Assembly (NCBI GenBank): GCA_937871505.1
Contig: CALMPF010000043.1
Coordinates: 1 to 64,000, forward strand
Origin: an uncultured Planctomycetia bacterium
Lineage (GTDB): Bacteria; Planctomycetota; Phycisphaerae; Phycisphaerales; SM1A02
Length of the DNA stretch: 64,000 nt
Direction: 5' to 3'
Position numbers and translations under genes: made by a program. Below the pieces are notes generated by a model. That model saw nothing but the letters and a program-made list of their open reading frames with translations, had not been told where the DNA came from and searched no databases. Position 1 is the stretch's first letter. The number at the start of each line of letters is the position of its first letter. This document shows positions 37,172 through 45,945 of this stretch, piece by piece.

Positions 37172-37439
37172 CGTCGTGGAGTCTACAGCGCGGCCGGCGC
37201 TCGAGCGGCCTCGCGCTCCGGCGCGAGGCGGCCGGAAGCGGATGTTCTGCAACGAAAGGGGACGCAGATGGGGCACCGGTGGCCCCTCTGCGGCCATCAA
37301 GCCCCCATCGATGAAGCGAGCGGCGAGCTTCGACGCGGCAGAGCGCCGCCTCCGGACGCCACAGCATGAGGCAAGGGGCGCTGGAGTGTTAGACTCGCGG
37401 CACCTCGCACCGCGCTGGGATCGCCGAGGCCCCGCCGTC

Positions 37440-38519
37440 ATGCCGCAACTCGCTTCGATCGTCGTCGGAGTCGACTTCTCGCCCTGCTCCGCCGCTGCGC
37501 TCGCGCAGGCGTGGCTCCTCGCGAAGCGATCCCGAGCGGCCATCCACGTGCTCCACGTCGTCCGCCGCGAGGTCGTTCGCGAGCTCGCCTTGTCGCTGGG
37601 ACGCACCGTCGAGCAGGTCTCGGCCGATCTCATCGACGGGGCCCGCCGCCAGCTCGAGAGCTTCGTCGCCGGACAGGTCGGGAGCGCGGGAGCGCGCGAA
37701 GGGAGCGATGCCTCGCAGGCCTCCCGCAGCAGCGGTCCCGATCGCCCATCCGAGCCCCCGATCCCGAGCGCGCCGGATCAAGCGGCCCGGCGCGCGGGCG
37801 GTCCGGGCGCGCGTGCGGGAGTCTCGGCATCGGGCGACTCGCCCCCCGCCGAGGTGCGCCTGCACGTCGAGGTCGGCGATCCGGTCGACGCCATCGTCGC
37901 CCGCTGCGCGGAGATCGACGCCTCGCTGCTTGTGCTCGGCGTCTACGGCGAGGGCGGCAGCGGCATGGGCAGCGGTCATGTCTCGCTCGCCGGAGTGCGG
38001 CACGCGCCCTGCTCGACGCTCCTCGTCCACGAACGGACGCGCCGCCCGCTGCGGGCCGTGCTCGCCGCGGTGGACTTCGCCCCGGAGAGCCTGATCGCGC
38101 TCGACTTCGCCTCGCGCGTCGCGGAAGTCGATGGCGCGCTCCTTCGGCTCCTCCACGTCCACTACGCGCCGTGGCACCGGCTGCACTACCGGGCGCCGAC
38201 GGAGGAGTCTTCACCGGAGTTCCAGCGTCAGTACCTCGATCGCCTGCGCGGTCTGGTCGACGACCTCGCCGAGCGCGAGCGCGCCCTTCATCCGGGGCTG
38301 CGCGTCGAGATCGATCTCGTCGACGATCCCAGTCCCGGCCGAGCGATCCTCGACGCCGCCGAGGGCGGCGCCGCGGACCTGATCGCGCTGGGAACCCGCC
38401 GTGACGGCCGGATCCGCAAGTTCTTCATCGGCAGCAACGCCGAGCGCGTGCTTCGGAACCTCGATGTCTCCGTGATCGTCGGCCGCACCCCGCCGGCGCG
38501 TCAGGGCGAAGGGCGATAG
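37440..38519 (+). CDS. Tandem universal stress protein (UspA, two domains)
   Basis: 359-aa cytoplasmic protein with two UspA folds. Domain 1 starts SIVVGVDFSPCS and ends near SSLAGV-type phosphate loop residues (GSGMGSGHVSLAGVRHAPCS). Domain 2 starts RAVLAAVDFAPES and ends GSNAERVLRNLDVSVIVG, a typical ATP-binding G-x2-G-x9-GS-type region. A Ser/Pro/Arg-rich linker of ~50 residues is inserted inside domain 1. Tandem Usp proteins act in stress survival. It precedes the tRNA-Leu gene on the opposite strand. Confidence 0.9.
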   Translation: MPQLASIVVGVDFSPCSAAALAQAWLLAKRSRAAIHVLHVVRREVVRELALSLGRTVEQVSADLIDGARRQLESFVAGQVGSAGAREGSDASQASRSSGPDRPSEPPIPSAPDQAARRAGGPGARAGVSASGDSPPAEVRLHVEVGDPVDAIVARCAEIDASLLVLGVYGEGGSGMGSGHVSLAGVRHAPCSTLLVHERTRRPLRAVLAAVDFAPESLIALDFASRVAEVDGALLRLLHVHYAPWHRLHYRAPTEESSPEFQRQYLDRLRGLVDDLAERERALHPGLRVEIDLVDDPSPGRAILDAAEGGAADLIALGTRRDGRIRKFFIGSNAERVLRNLDVSVIVGRTPPARQGEGR

Positions 38520-38559
38520 CACCCGACAAGAAGCTCCGTCCCGCGCTCCCGCGGGCGAA

Positions 38560-38645
38560 TGCCGAAGGGGGGAGTCGAACCCCCACGTCCCTTCCGGGAC
38601 GGCGGATTTTGAATCCGCTGCGTCTGCCGATTCCGCCACTTCGGC
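38560..38645 (-). tRNA. tRNA-Leu (anticodon CAA)
   Basis: 86-nt class II tRNA. The acceptor stem GCCGAAG pairs with CTTCGGC and the discriminator base is A. The anticodon stem CGGAT/ATCCG holds the loop with CAA. A long variable arm (CGTCCC/GGGACG) and a T-arm with GTTCGA in the loop follow. The CCA end is not encoded, so it must be added by the CCA enzyme. Confidence 0.95.
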
Positions 38646-38652
38646 CGTGCCG

Positions 38653-38669
38653 CTTCGCCACAGGCTGCT
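38653..38669 (-). repeat. Dispersed motif, copy 3 (inverted)
   Basis: CTTCGCCACAGGCTGCT, the reverse-complement orientation of copies 1 and 2, matching 13 of 17 positions. It lies just upstream of the 5' end of tRNA-Leu. Confidence 0.55.
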
Positions 38670-38904
38670 CAACGCGAAGGGACGGCGATCCTACCACTCC
38701 GGCGCCGCGTGGCTCCGCCGTGAGATCGACCGACGGTCGAAGCGGAGCCCCCGCGCCGAGACGCCGCGGCGGCGCAGCGACGCCCCGCTGCGGGCCATCC
38801 AGCCCCAACCGCGAGGGAGGTGAGGGACGCGAGCTTCGAATCCGCGAGCCGCCGGAAGCCGCCGCCTCGGGCGACCGCAGCAGGACCCTCACGGCGCCGG
38901 AGCG

Positions 38905-39882
38905 CTACCGCCGCGCCGCGCACGCCCGCCGCAGGCGGTCGAGGACGGCCTCCCAGAGCGCATCGCGCGACTCGGGACGCTCGACGAGGATCCGCTCGGC
39001 GTTGGCGCTGTCCGCGTCGCGCAGCGCGGCATAGAGCCGCGCCGCATACTGCTCGGCGTCGGCGGGCATCCGGATCGCGATGTGCGGTACGGGGACCTCG
39101 AGCTCCTCGAAGGCGATCGCCGCGCTCCTCGGGACCGCCACCCGCAGCATCTCGGCCATCTCGCGCCGCGCGACGAGCAAGGTCGGCGTCCGCGGCGCGT
39201 AGTGGCTCGACCTCGTCCCCGGCGATGCGTCCTGCCCTTCGGGCACCGCGCGATCGATCGGGCCGATGAGCTGCTCGATCATCTCCGCCGTGACCGCCCC
39301 GGGCCGGAGCAGACGCGGCCGCGCGCCGCCCGAGAGCTCGAGCACGGTCGACTCGATGCCGACCGAACAGGTGCCGCCATCGAGGATGAGCAGCGACTCG
39401 CTCTCCGCGAACTCCGCAGCGACGTGCTCGGCCGACGTCGGCGAGACGCGTCCCGAGCGATTGGCCGAGGGGGCCGAGATCGGCCCGCCGAAGATCCGCA
39501 GGAGCACGCGCGCCACCGGATGCGACGGACAGCGGACGGCGACCGTCGTCCGCCCGCCCGTGGCCTGATCCGGAACCGCCGCGGCCTTCGGGAGGACCAG
39601 CGTCAGCGGTCCCGGCCAGAAGCGGTCGACGAGACAGTCGGCGCGCGGATCCCAGAACGCGACGATCCGCCGCGCCGCCTCGACGTCGTGGACATGGGCG
39701 ATGATGGGGTTGTCCGCAGGGCGGCCCTTCATCGCGTACAGGCGATCGACCGCCGCGGCGTCGAGCGTCGACCCGCCGAGGCCGTACACCGTCTCGGTGG
39801 GAAACGCCACGAGCTCGCCGCGGCGGAGGCGCGCCGCAGCCTCCATGATCGCGGCGTCGGCGGCGGGAGCGATCCTCGGCAT
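38905..39882 (-). CDS. L-threonylcarbamoyladenylate synthase (Sua5/TsaC)
   Basis: 325-aa enzyme that makes threonylcarbamoyl-AMP, the precursor of t6A37 in ANN-decoding tRNAs. The YrdC domain (about 1-200) has the nucleotide and threonine binding residues of FPTETVYGLG, YAMKGRPADNPI, SAPSANRSG and SVGIESTV. It continues into LLRPGAVT and SSHYAPRTP and a C-terminal domain of ~90 residues. It is therefore the long Sua5 form rather than the short TsaC form. ATG 39882 is the start. Confidence 0.93.
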   Translation of the reverse strand: MPRIAPAADAAIMEAAARLRRGELVAFPTETVYGLGGSTLDAAAVDRLYAMKGRPADNPIIAHVHDVEAARRIVAFWDPRADCLVDRFWPGPLTLVLPKAAAVPDQATGGRTTVAVRCPSHPVARVLLRIFGGPISAPSANRSGRVSPTSAEHVAAEFAESESLLILDGGTCSVGIESTVLELSGGARPRLLRPGAVTAEMIEQLIGPIDRAVPEGQDASPGTRSSHYAPRTPTLLVARREMAEMLRVAVPRSAAIAFEELEVPVPHIAIRMPADAEQYAARLYAALRDADSANAERILVERPESRDALWEAVLDRLRRACAARR

Positions 39883-39957
39883 GTGCGCACGGTAGCGAAA
39901 ATCGGCTCTCCGCGGCGAACCCCCTCCGCGAACCCGGCGCGAACCGGATGCGCGCCG

Positions 39958-41826
39958 CTACGGCCGTTCCGGCGTGTACCGCTCGACGTCGAGCTCGATG
40001 CGGTTCATCTCCAGCCCCGTGCCCAGCGCCGCGTAGAGGCCGGCGACGGAGGAGTTGTACGCCGCCATCGCCTGATACTCGTCGAGCTGGGCGATCGCGA
40101 GACGGTCCTGCCGCTGAAACTTCAGGTTGAGGAACTCCGGCGTCAGGCTGGCGAGCGTCTCCTCCTCGACGAGCAGGGCGCGGAGGTTCTCTCCCGCGGC
40201 GAGCCGCGTCGAGCGCGTCGCCGAGATCAGCTCGAAGTTCGTCTGGCAGTCGCGGAGCGCCTCCTTGACCTCGAAGGTGACGTCCTGCACGGCCCTGCGG
40301 AATCCGATGATCGCCGAGGAGCGCGCCAGCCGCGCCGCGCGGTAGGTCGCTTCGGCCTGCCGGTTCCCGATCGGCTGCGTGAAGTTCGCGCCGAGGAAGT
40401 AGTCGATGGAGTTCCCCTCTCCAAGCTCGCTGTACGCGTCGCCACCGGTGTCGGAGAGCCCGAACCAGGCGGCCCGCGCGGTCAGGTCGAGCGTCGGCAG
40501 CCGGCTGTTGTCCGCCACGAGCTGCACGATCGAGGCGTCGTCGACGCGGAGCAGGCTCTTGACGATCTCGGGGCGGCTCTGGACCGCCGTGAGGATCCCT
40601 TCGCGAAGGCCGAGGTTGACCGGAGAGTCGACCATGAAGTCGAGCGGGGCCACCAGCACCTCGCTCTCGAGCAGGATCGCCGGATCGTTGATCAGGGTCT
40701 TGAGCCGATCGGAGGCCTGCCGAACGAGACGGCGCGCCCGCACGATCCCGGCCTTGCGCTGCTCGACGGTCGCCACGGCGTCGGAGTACTGCGACTGCCG
40801 CGTGTCGAAGTCGCGGCGGCGCTCGAGGACGTCGCGCACCTGCTCGCCGACCTGGAGCAGCCACATCCTGATGCGCAGCTCCTCGCGCGCGACGACGAGG
40901 TTCCAGTACGCGCGCTCGACCTCGAAGACCAGCGCGAGCATCGTCGCGCGGAGGTCCTGCACCGTGGCCCGCTCCGCGTTGCGCGCCAGGCGGATCGAGG
41001 CGGTGTTCACGTCCGAGCCGAAGCCCCGCAGCAGCGGCTGCGAGAACCCGAGCCGGACCGCGTTGGTCCACGCGGGGTCGGGGAGCAGCTCGAGGCCCGG
41101 CGTCCGGTTGCGGCTGCGCGTCGCGTCCGTCGAGACCGTGAGGGCGCCGCCGGACTCGAGCGGCTTGGTGATGCCGGTCTCGAAGACCCAGCTTCGGTTG
41201 GCGCTCACGCCGGTCCCCAGCGGGATGCCGTTGATCACCGGAACGGGGGTCGGCTGGTCCTGCACCGCAAGGGCGACGTTGGCGAAGAGGACCGCATCGA
41301 AGACCGCCGCCGCCGCCTCGACTTCCGCCTCGGAGATCGCCGGACCGAGCCGCGCCTGCTGCGCGAGGAGGTTGTTTCGCACCGCGCTGGCGATCGCGGC
41401 CTGGAGGCTCACGCCGACCTCGCTCTGCGCCTTGCCGAGCAGATCGGGACCCAGATCGAGCGTCCCTGCCCCGCTCGCAGCGGGCGGACCGAGCGCGGCG
41501 ATCTCCGCAAGGCGCGGGCGCAGCTCCTCTTCGAGCGAGACCGGGTCGCGGCGAACCGGGACGAGGCCGTCGCCGCCCGGGGCCTCATCCCACTGCTGAC
41601 GGATGGCCGCCTCGACGGAGCGGCGAAGCTCGGCGGTCGAGTCCTTCTGGATCGGCGATTGGCAGCCGATCGCAGGCACGAGCGCGGCTGCCGAGAGTGT
41701 GAGCGCTGCCCGGAGGACGCGTCCGGCTGCGAAGCGGCGCAGCCGAGCCGCACGCGGCTCGGCGCCCTCGGAGTCCCGCGCAGGCGTTCCCGGAGTCAAT
41801 GACGGTTTACCAAGGGCACCACGCAT
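39958..41826 (-). CDS. TolC-family outer-membrane efflux protein
   Basis: 622-aa outer-membrane channel protein, longer than the usual ~480. A hydrophobic signal (about 38-55) ends in PAIGCQS, a lipobox-like site, after an Arg-rich leader. The body has the family's repeated coiled helices (LRATMLALVFEVERAYWNLV; LRREL-type pairs such as RRLVRQASDRLKTLINDP; RRAVQDVTFEVKEALRDCQT). The C-terminal LGTGLEMNRIELD follows the second repeat. No membrane-fusion or RND partner is adjacent; the nearest RND gene, at 24-27 kb, is of the MMPL type. It is divergent from the SH3-type gene. Confidence 0.85.
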   Translation of the reverse strand: MRGALGKPSLTPGTPARDSEGAEPRAARLRRFAAGRVLRAALTLSAAALVPAIGCQSPIQKDSTAELRRSVEAAIRQQWDEAPGGDGLVPVRRDPVSLEEELRPRLAEIAALGPPAASGAGTLDLGPDLLGKAQSEVGVSLQAAIASAVRNNLLAQQARLGPAISEAEVEAAAAVFDAVLFANVALAVQDQPTPVPVINGIPLGTGVSANRSWVFETGITKPLESGGALTVSTDATRSRNRTPGLELLPDPAWTNAVRLGFSQPLLRGFGSDVNTASIRLARNAERATVQDLRATMLALVFEVERAYWNLVVAREELRIRMWLLQVGEQVRDVLERRRDFDTRQSQYSDAVATVEQRKAGIVRARRLVRQASDRLKTLINDPAILLESEVLVAPLDFMVDSPVNLGLREGILTAVQSRPEIVKSLLRVDDASIVQLVADNSRLPTLDLTARAAWFGLSDTGGDAYSELGEGNSIDYFLGANFTQPIGNRQAEATYRAARLARSSAIIGFRRAVQDVTFEVKEALRDCQTNFELISATRSTRLAAGENLRALLVEEETLASLTPEFLNLKFQRQDRLAIAQLDEYQAMAAYNSSVAGLYAALGTGLEMNRIELDVERYTPERP

Positions 41827-41949
41827 CGGCCGGTAGCATACGAGGTTCTCTCAGCCCTGCTGAGCGGCGAAGAAGCGGCGAACGTACGATCGCCTTGCGA
41901 TCGGCGCACCGGCGCATCGAACTGCGACCCGCCCGCGAAAGGACTCGAT

Positions 41950-43536
41950 ATGGCCACCCGCTCCGTCTTCCAGTTCTGCATGATTCCCCGGAGTTCCCCG
42001 CCCGCCCGCGCCTTGGCGGCCCGCTTGCCGCCTCGGAGCCGCGCGCTCCCGCACGCATGCCGCTCGAGCCGACCCTCCGTCGATCCGACCACGTCGCGAC
42101 GAGCGCGGTCCGGGGGCCTCGAACCGCGCACGACCGACCGGCGCATCGACCGATCCGGCCGATGCGTCATCCGTCGCGTCCTCGGCGCGCTCGCGGCACT
42201 GCTGACGCTCGGCGGGATCTTCGCTCAGAGCGCGTCCGCGCAGCAGACTCCTGCCCAGCGCAGCTCCGGGAGCTGGTGGGTCGTCACCGAGAACGACGTG
42301 TACGTGCGAAGCGCGCCGAGCGTCGACAGCGCGTATCCCTTCTTCCGGCTTGATCGAGGAAACCTCGTCCGGGTGGCGGAGGAGACCGCCGGCTGGGCGC
42401 GGGTCGCCGTCGTCGGTCCCACCTTCACCGACGCGTTCGGCTTCGTCCGCGACGATCGACGGTTGCGCGTCGCTGCGGACGGGCGCACCGCGCAGGTCGT
42501 CAGCCGCGCCGACATCCTCGCGCCGAACCTCTCGGCGCGCTTCAGCCCCGACTCGAGCTGGGCCACCATCGGGCGCCTCGAACCCGGGACGACCGTGGCG
42601 ATTTCCGAGACCGTTCGGGGCCAGCGCGAGACGATGCACAAGATCGGACTGCCCGCCTCCGCCGAGGGGTGGGTCAACCTGACGTTCCTTCGTCGGGCCA
42701 ACGCCGAGGAGCTGGCGCGGCTCGACCCGGGGCTGCGCGATCCGGAGCCCGGTGCCGCGGTCAGACCGACCGGCGACGCCGCGCCCCCGCGCGGCGGAAG
42801 CGACGTGGTCCGATCCGCCGAGGCGACCACGATGGTGATCGTCGATGACGCCGATGGCGATCTGGAGATCGACGCCCTCGAGGAGACCGTCGAGGTCGTC
42901 ACCGAGCCGACTCGCACGGAGCAGCGCCCCGTGCTTGTGCCGGAGCCGCCCGCCCGTCCGGCGCCGCGGGCGGCCGATCAGATCGCGAGGGTGACCCTGG
43001 CCGATCTCGAGTTCGCCTTCAGCCAGCTCGCGAAGGAGGACCCGGAGTCCGCGGAGGTCGGCCCGCTGCGGCAGCGGTACCTCGAGTTCGCCGAGCGAAT
43101 CGCTGCGCTCGACTCCGAGCGCGCTTTCGCGCGGACCAGGGCGGACCAGCTTGAGATCAAGGAGGAGATCCAGGAGCGCCTCGCCGAGGTTCGCCGACTC
43201 CAGGCGCGACAGGGCGCGGATCTCGAGGTCATCCGGGGGCGGAGGGTCGCGGTCGAAGCGAGGCAGCCGTACGTGGCGGTCGGGCGTCTCAATGCCTCGA
43301 CGGTCTACGACGGCCGCAGGCTTCCGCTGCTCTTTCGCGTCCAGGATCCCTCAGGCGGCCAGACCATCGGGTACCTCGAACCAGGCGGCGGTTTCGAGCT
43401 GACATCGCTGCTGGGACAGCTCGTCGGCATCGTCGGTACGCGCAGCTACGACGAGAGCCTGCGCCTGAACATCATCTCGCCGACGCGAATCGACGTGCTG
43501 ACGACGGCTCCAGGTTCGATCACGATCAGACCCTGA
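41950..43536 (+). CDS. Exported protein with SH3-like domains
   Basis: 528-aa protein of unknown function. ATG 41950 has AAGGA six bases upstream. It encodes about 70 Arg/Ser-rich residues before a signal-like hydrophobic segment (LGALAALLTLGGIFAQSASA). After that comes an SH3b-type domain (SWWVVTENDVYVRSAPSVDS to RDDRRLRV) and a second one (SARFSPDSSWATIGRLEPG to WVNLTFL). A helical, charged middle segment (about 365-430) and a C-terminal beta domain follow (PLLFRVQDPSGG, LRLNIISPTRIDVLT). The role may be cell-wall or surface binding. The stop codon lies inside a 7-bp tandem repeat. Confidence 0.7.
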   Translation: MATRSVFQFCMIPRSSPPARALAARLPPRSRALPHACRSSRPSVDPTTSRRARSGGLEPRTTDRRIDRSGRCVIRRVLGALAALLTLGGIFAQSASAQQTPAQRSSGSWWVVTENDVYVRSAPSVDSAYPFFRLDRGNLVRVAEETAGWARVAVVGPTFTDAFGFVRDDRRLRVAADGRTAQVVSRADILAPNLSARFSPDSSWATIGRLEPGTTVAISETVRGQRETMHKIGLPASAEGWVNLTFLRRANAEELARLDPGLRDPEPGAAVRPTGDAAPPRGGSDVVRSAEATTMVIVDDADGDLEIDALEETVEVVTEPTRTEQRPVLVPEPPARPAPRAADQIARVTLADLEFAFSQLAKEDPESAEVGPLRQRYLEFAERIAALDSERAFARTRADQLEIKEEIQERLAEVRRLQARQGADLEVIRGRRVAVEARQPYVAVGRLNASTVYDGRRLPLLFRVQDPSGGQTIGYLEPGGGFELTSLLGQLVGIVGTRSYDESLRLNIISPTRIDVLTTAPGSITIRP

Positions 43537-43594
43537 AGCCTGAATCCTGAATCCTGAAGCCTGAGACCTGAAGCCTGAGACTTGAAGCCTGAAG
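43532..43594. repeat. Nine tandem copies of a 7-bp repeat
   Basis: Units CCTGAAG, CCTGAAT and CCTGAGA (one CTTGAAG) repeat nine times without interruption. The first unit contains the TGA stop of the SH3-type gene, and the array then lies in the gap before tRNA-Ala. Slippage here would change repeat number but not the protein unless the first unit is affected. Confidence 0.85.
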
Positions 43595-43746
43595 CCAGCC
43601 GCCCGAAGCCGGCGGCCCGAATCGCCGAGCCAGCATCCTGGAGCCCTCCTCAACGACTGCCCGGCCGCGGACGATGCCGCGAGGGCTACGATGGCCGCAG
43701 TCGGTCAGCCCGCGCTGGCACTCCATCCGCGACGCTGCACACCTCG

Positions 43747-43819
43747 GGGGCGCTAGCTCAATTGGGAGAGCGATGCCTTTGCAAGGCATAGGTTACGAGT
43801 TCGAGCCTCGTGCGCTCCA
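43747..43819 (+). tRNA. tRNA-Ala (anticodon TGC)
   Basis: 73 nt. The acceptor stem GGGGCGC pairs with GCGCTCC (one G-T pair) and the discriminator base is A. The D-arm is GCTC/GAGC, the anticodon stem ATGCC/GGCAT holds the loop TTTGCAA, and the T-arm is ACGAG/CTCGT with loop TTCGAGC. CCA is not encoded. Confidence 0.96.
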
Positions 43820-44025
43820 CTGTGCCACTCGCCCCCGCGCTGCGGGGGCGATGTGTTTCACGCTCGTTCCGCGGTTGCACTCGGGGCCAGGACCGCGACA
43901 ATCAGGGCCGGCAGCCCGCGACGAAGGTCATTCGGGCCTGCCCGGCGCTTCGCCCTCCGCAACCGCGGCCAGCACCGCCCTCTCACTTCACCGGTCACCG
44001 ACCGGCACTCTGGAACCACCCGACC

Positions 44026-44463
44026 ATGACGCCCTCTCCTTCCACCTTTCGACCGCTTGCCTCGCTGCTCCTCGGCGCCGCGCTTCTCACCATGCCCGCG
44101 GCCTTGGTCGGCTGCGACAGCGCGTCGAAGATCGACATTCCCGCCAGCGCATCGCCGAACGACCTGATGAGCGGCTATCTCGGCAAGCTCGGCGATCTCA
44201 ACGGGCTGCTCTCCGGCGTGGGGAGCACCGGCGACGCCGCAGCGGCGCTGCCGAAGGCCAAGGACCTCGTCAGCGGCATGGGGGCGTATGCCGAGCGCCT
44301 CACGGGCCTGCCGACGGCGCAGCTCGACGGCGTCCTCCAGCAGTTCGGGCCGCAGCTCGACTCGCTGACCGGAGCGCTGGATTCGCAGGTCGCGCGGCTT
44401 TCGCAGAGCTCGTACGGCTCGACGCTGGCCTCGGCGCTCAAGAGCGTTCCCCGTCTGCGCTGA
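44026..44463 (+). CDS. Small lipoprotein of unknown function
   Basis: 145-aa protein. It has a signal peptide with a good lipobox (AALVGC, about residues 24-29). The mature part is Ala/Gly/Leu-rich and mostly helical (DLMSGYLGKLGDLNGLLSGV to SQSSYGSTLASALKSVP). It lies between tRNA-Ala and the cysteine desulfurase-like gene, 4 bases before the latter's GTG, so the two probably form an operon. ATG 44026 was chosen because the upstream part of the frame lacks signal-peptide character. Confidence 0.65.
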   Translation: MTPSPSTFRPLASLLLGAALLTMPAALVGCDSASKIDIPASASPNDLMSGYLGKLGDLNGLLSGVGSTGDAAAALPKAKDLVSGMGAYAERLTGLPTAQLDGVLQQFGPQLDSLTGALDSQVARLSQSSYGSTLASALKSVPRLR

Positions 44464-44467
44464 GCGC

Positions 44468-45718
44468 GTGGCGGCGGCCGTCGACATCGACGCGATCCGC
44501 GGCCGGTTTCCCGCGCTCGGGGAGCCGGACGCGCCGATCTTCCTCGAGAACGCAGGCGGAGCCCAGGTTCCGGACTCGGTCATCGAGGCGATGGCGCTGT
44601 ATCTGCGCAGCCGCTATGTCCAGCTCGGGGCGGGCTATCCCCGTTCGGAGCAGGCAGCGGCGCTGGTCGAGGCCGCGCATCGCTGGATGGAGACCTTCGT
44701 CGGCGGGAGCGGCCACGGCAGCGCGATCCTCGGTCCCTCGTCGACGCAGTTGCTGCACATGCTCGCAGGGTGCTGGGGGCGGCGGCTCGGAGAGGGCGAT
44801 GAGATCGTCGTCGCCGAGAGCAACCACGAGGCCAACGTCGGCTGCTGGCTTCGGCTGATCGAGCGCGGCGTGCGCGTGCGCTGGTGGCGCGTCGGCGGCG
44901 ACCCCGCGGGGGCTGCGCTCGAAGGGCTCGATGCGGTGCTCGGCGAGCGGACGCGCCTGGTCTGCTTCCCGCACGTCTCGAACCTCCTCGGCGGCGTGAT
45001 CGACGTCCCCGAGGTTGCGCGGCGAGCCCGCGCCTTCGGCGCGAGAACGGTCGTCGACGGAGTCGCGTTCGCGCCGCACCGGCTCATCGACGTCGCGGCG
45101 CTGGGATGCGACTGGTACGTCCTCTCGACCTACAAGGTCTTCGGGCCGCACATGGCGCTGCTCTTCGGGACCGGCGAGGCGATCGCCGAGCTCGAAGGGC
45201 CCAACCACTTCTTCATTCCGCGCGACCGCGTTCCGTACGTCTTCGAGCTCGGCGGCGCCTGCCACGAGGGCTGCGCGGGGCTGCTCGGGCTCGCAGAGCA
45301 CCTTCGCTTCCTCGCCGGCGAAGCGCCGCGCGGCTGCTTCGAGCCCGCGTTGCGCGCCACCGTCCGCGCCGCGATGGACCGCGTCGAGGCGCTCGAACGC
45401 CCGCTTCAGGAGCGGCTGATCGAGCGCCTCGGGAGCGTCCCCGGACTCCGCATCCTCGGCCCGATGACGGCCGGGCCGGAGCGGGTGCCGACGGTGAGCG
45501 TCGTCCACGACAGCGTCCCCTCGGCGCGCCTTGCGGCCGCGGCCCACGCCGAGGGGATCGGCATCCGGCACGGACACATGTACTCGCTGCGGCTCTGCGA
45601 GGCGCTCGGCATCCCGGCCACCGACGCGGTCTGCCGCATCAGCGCCGTCCACTACAACACCGTCGACGAGATCGACCGCGCCTGCGCCGCGATCGAACGG
45701 GCGGTGCGCCGCGGCTGA
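44468..45718 (+). CDS. Cysteine desulfurase-like class V aminotransferase
   Basis: 416-aa PLP enzyme. The N-terminal RFPALGE...FLENAGGAQVP pattern fits the VC1184-like subgroup of desulfurase-related proteins rather than IscS or SufS. ESNHEAN, DGVAFAPHRLIDV and the PLP-binding lysine in STYKVFGPH are present. No flexible-loop cysteine is obvious at the position expected for an active desulfurase, so the reaction is uncertain. It starts at GTG 44468, 4 bases after the lipoprotein stop. Confidence 0.85.
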   Translation: MAAAVDIDAIRGRFPALGEPDAPIFLENAGGAQVPDSVIEAMALYLRSRYVQLGAGYPRSEQAAALVEAAHRWMETFVGGSGHGSAILGPSSTQLLHMLAGCWGRRLGEGDEIVVAESNHEANVGCWLRLIERGVRVRWWRVGGDPAGAALEGLDAVLGERTRLVCFPHVSNLLGGVIDVPEVARRARAFGARTVVDGVAFAPHRLIDVAALGCDWYVLSTYKVFGPHMALLFGTGEAIAELEGPNHFFIPRDRVPYVFELGGACHEGCAGLLGLAEHLRFLAGEAPRGCFEPALRATVRAAMDRVEALERPLQERLIERLGSVPGLRILGPMTAGPERVPTVSVVHDSVPSARLAAAAHAEGIGIRHGHMYSLRLCEALGIPATDAVCRISAVHYNTVDEIDRACAAIERAVRRG

Positions 45719-45805
45719 GCCGGCGCGGGAGGACTCGCAGGCGGCAGCCGTGGGTTGCAAGCGATCGCCGAGCCATCGAGCCAGACCGGATCGCCGGTGC
45801 ACAAG

Positions 45806-45881
45806 GCCAGCTCCGAAAGCCAGCCCGAAAGCCACCCCGAAAGCCGGCTCTGAAGGCCAGCTCTGAAAGTCAGCTCTGAAA
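45806..45881. repeat. Six tandem 12-13 bp repeats
   Basis: Units of the form GCCAGCTCTGAAA repeat six times with small changes (12 or 13 bases each). They lie in the 227-base gap between the desulfurase-like gene and rsmE. The composition, ending in GAAA, sets them apart from the flanking GC-rich DNA. Confidence 0.75.
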
Positions 45882-45945
45882 GCCACCCGGGGGCCAGATC
45901 CGACGTCCTGCCCGCGCGTGAATGCCCAGCGGAACGCCGCGCGGG

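Noticed and set aside
38211-38672. Minus-strand ORF across tRNA-Leu
   Set aside because: It overlaps the universal stress protein and the tRNA, whose cloverleaf is complete.
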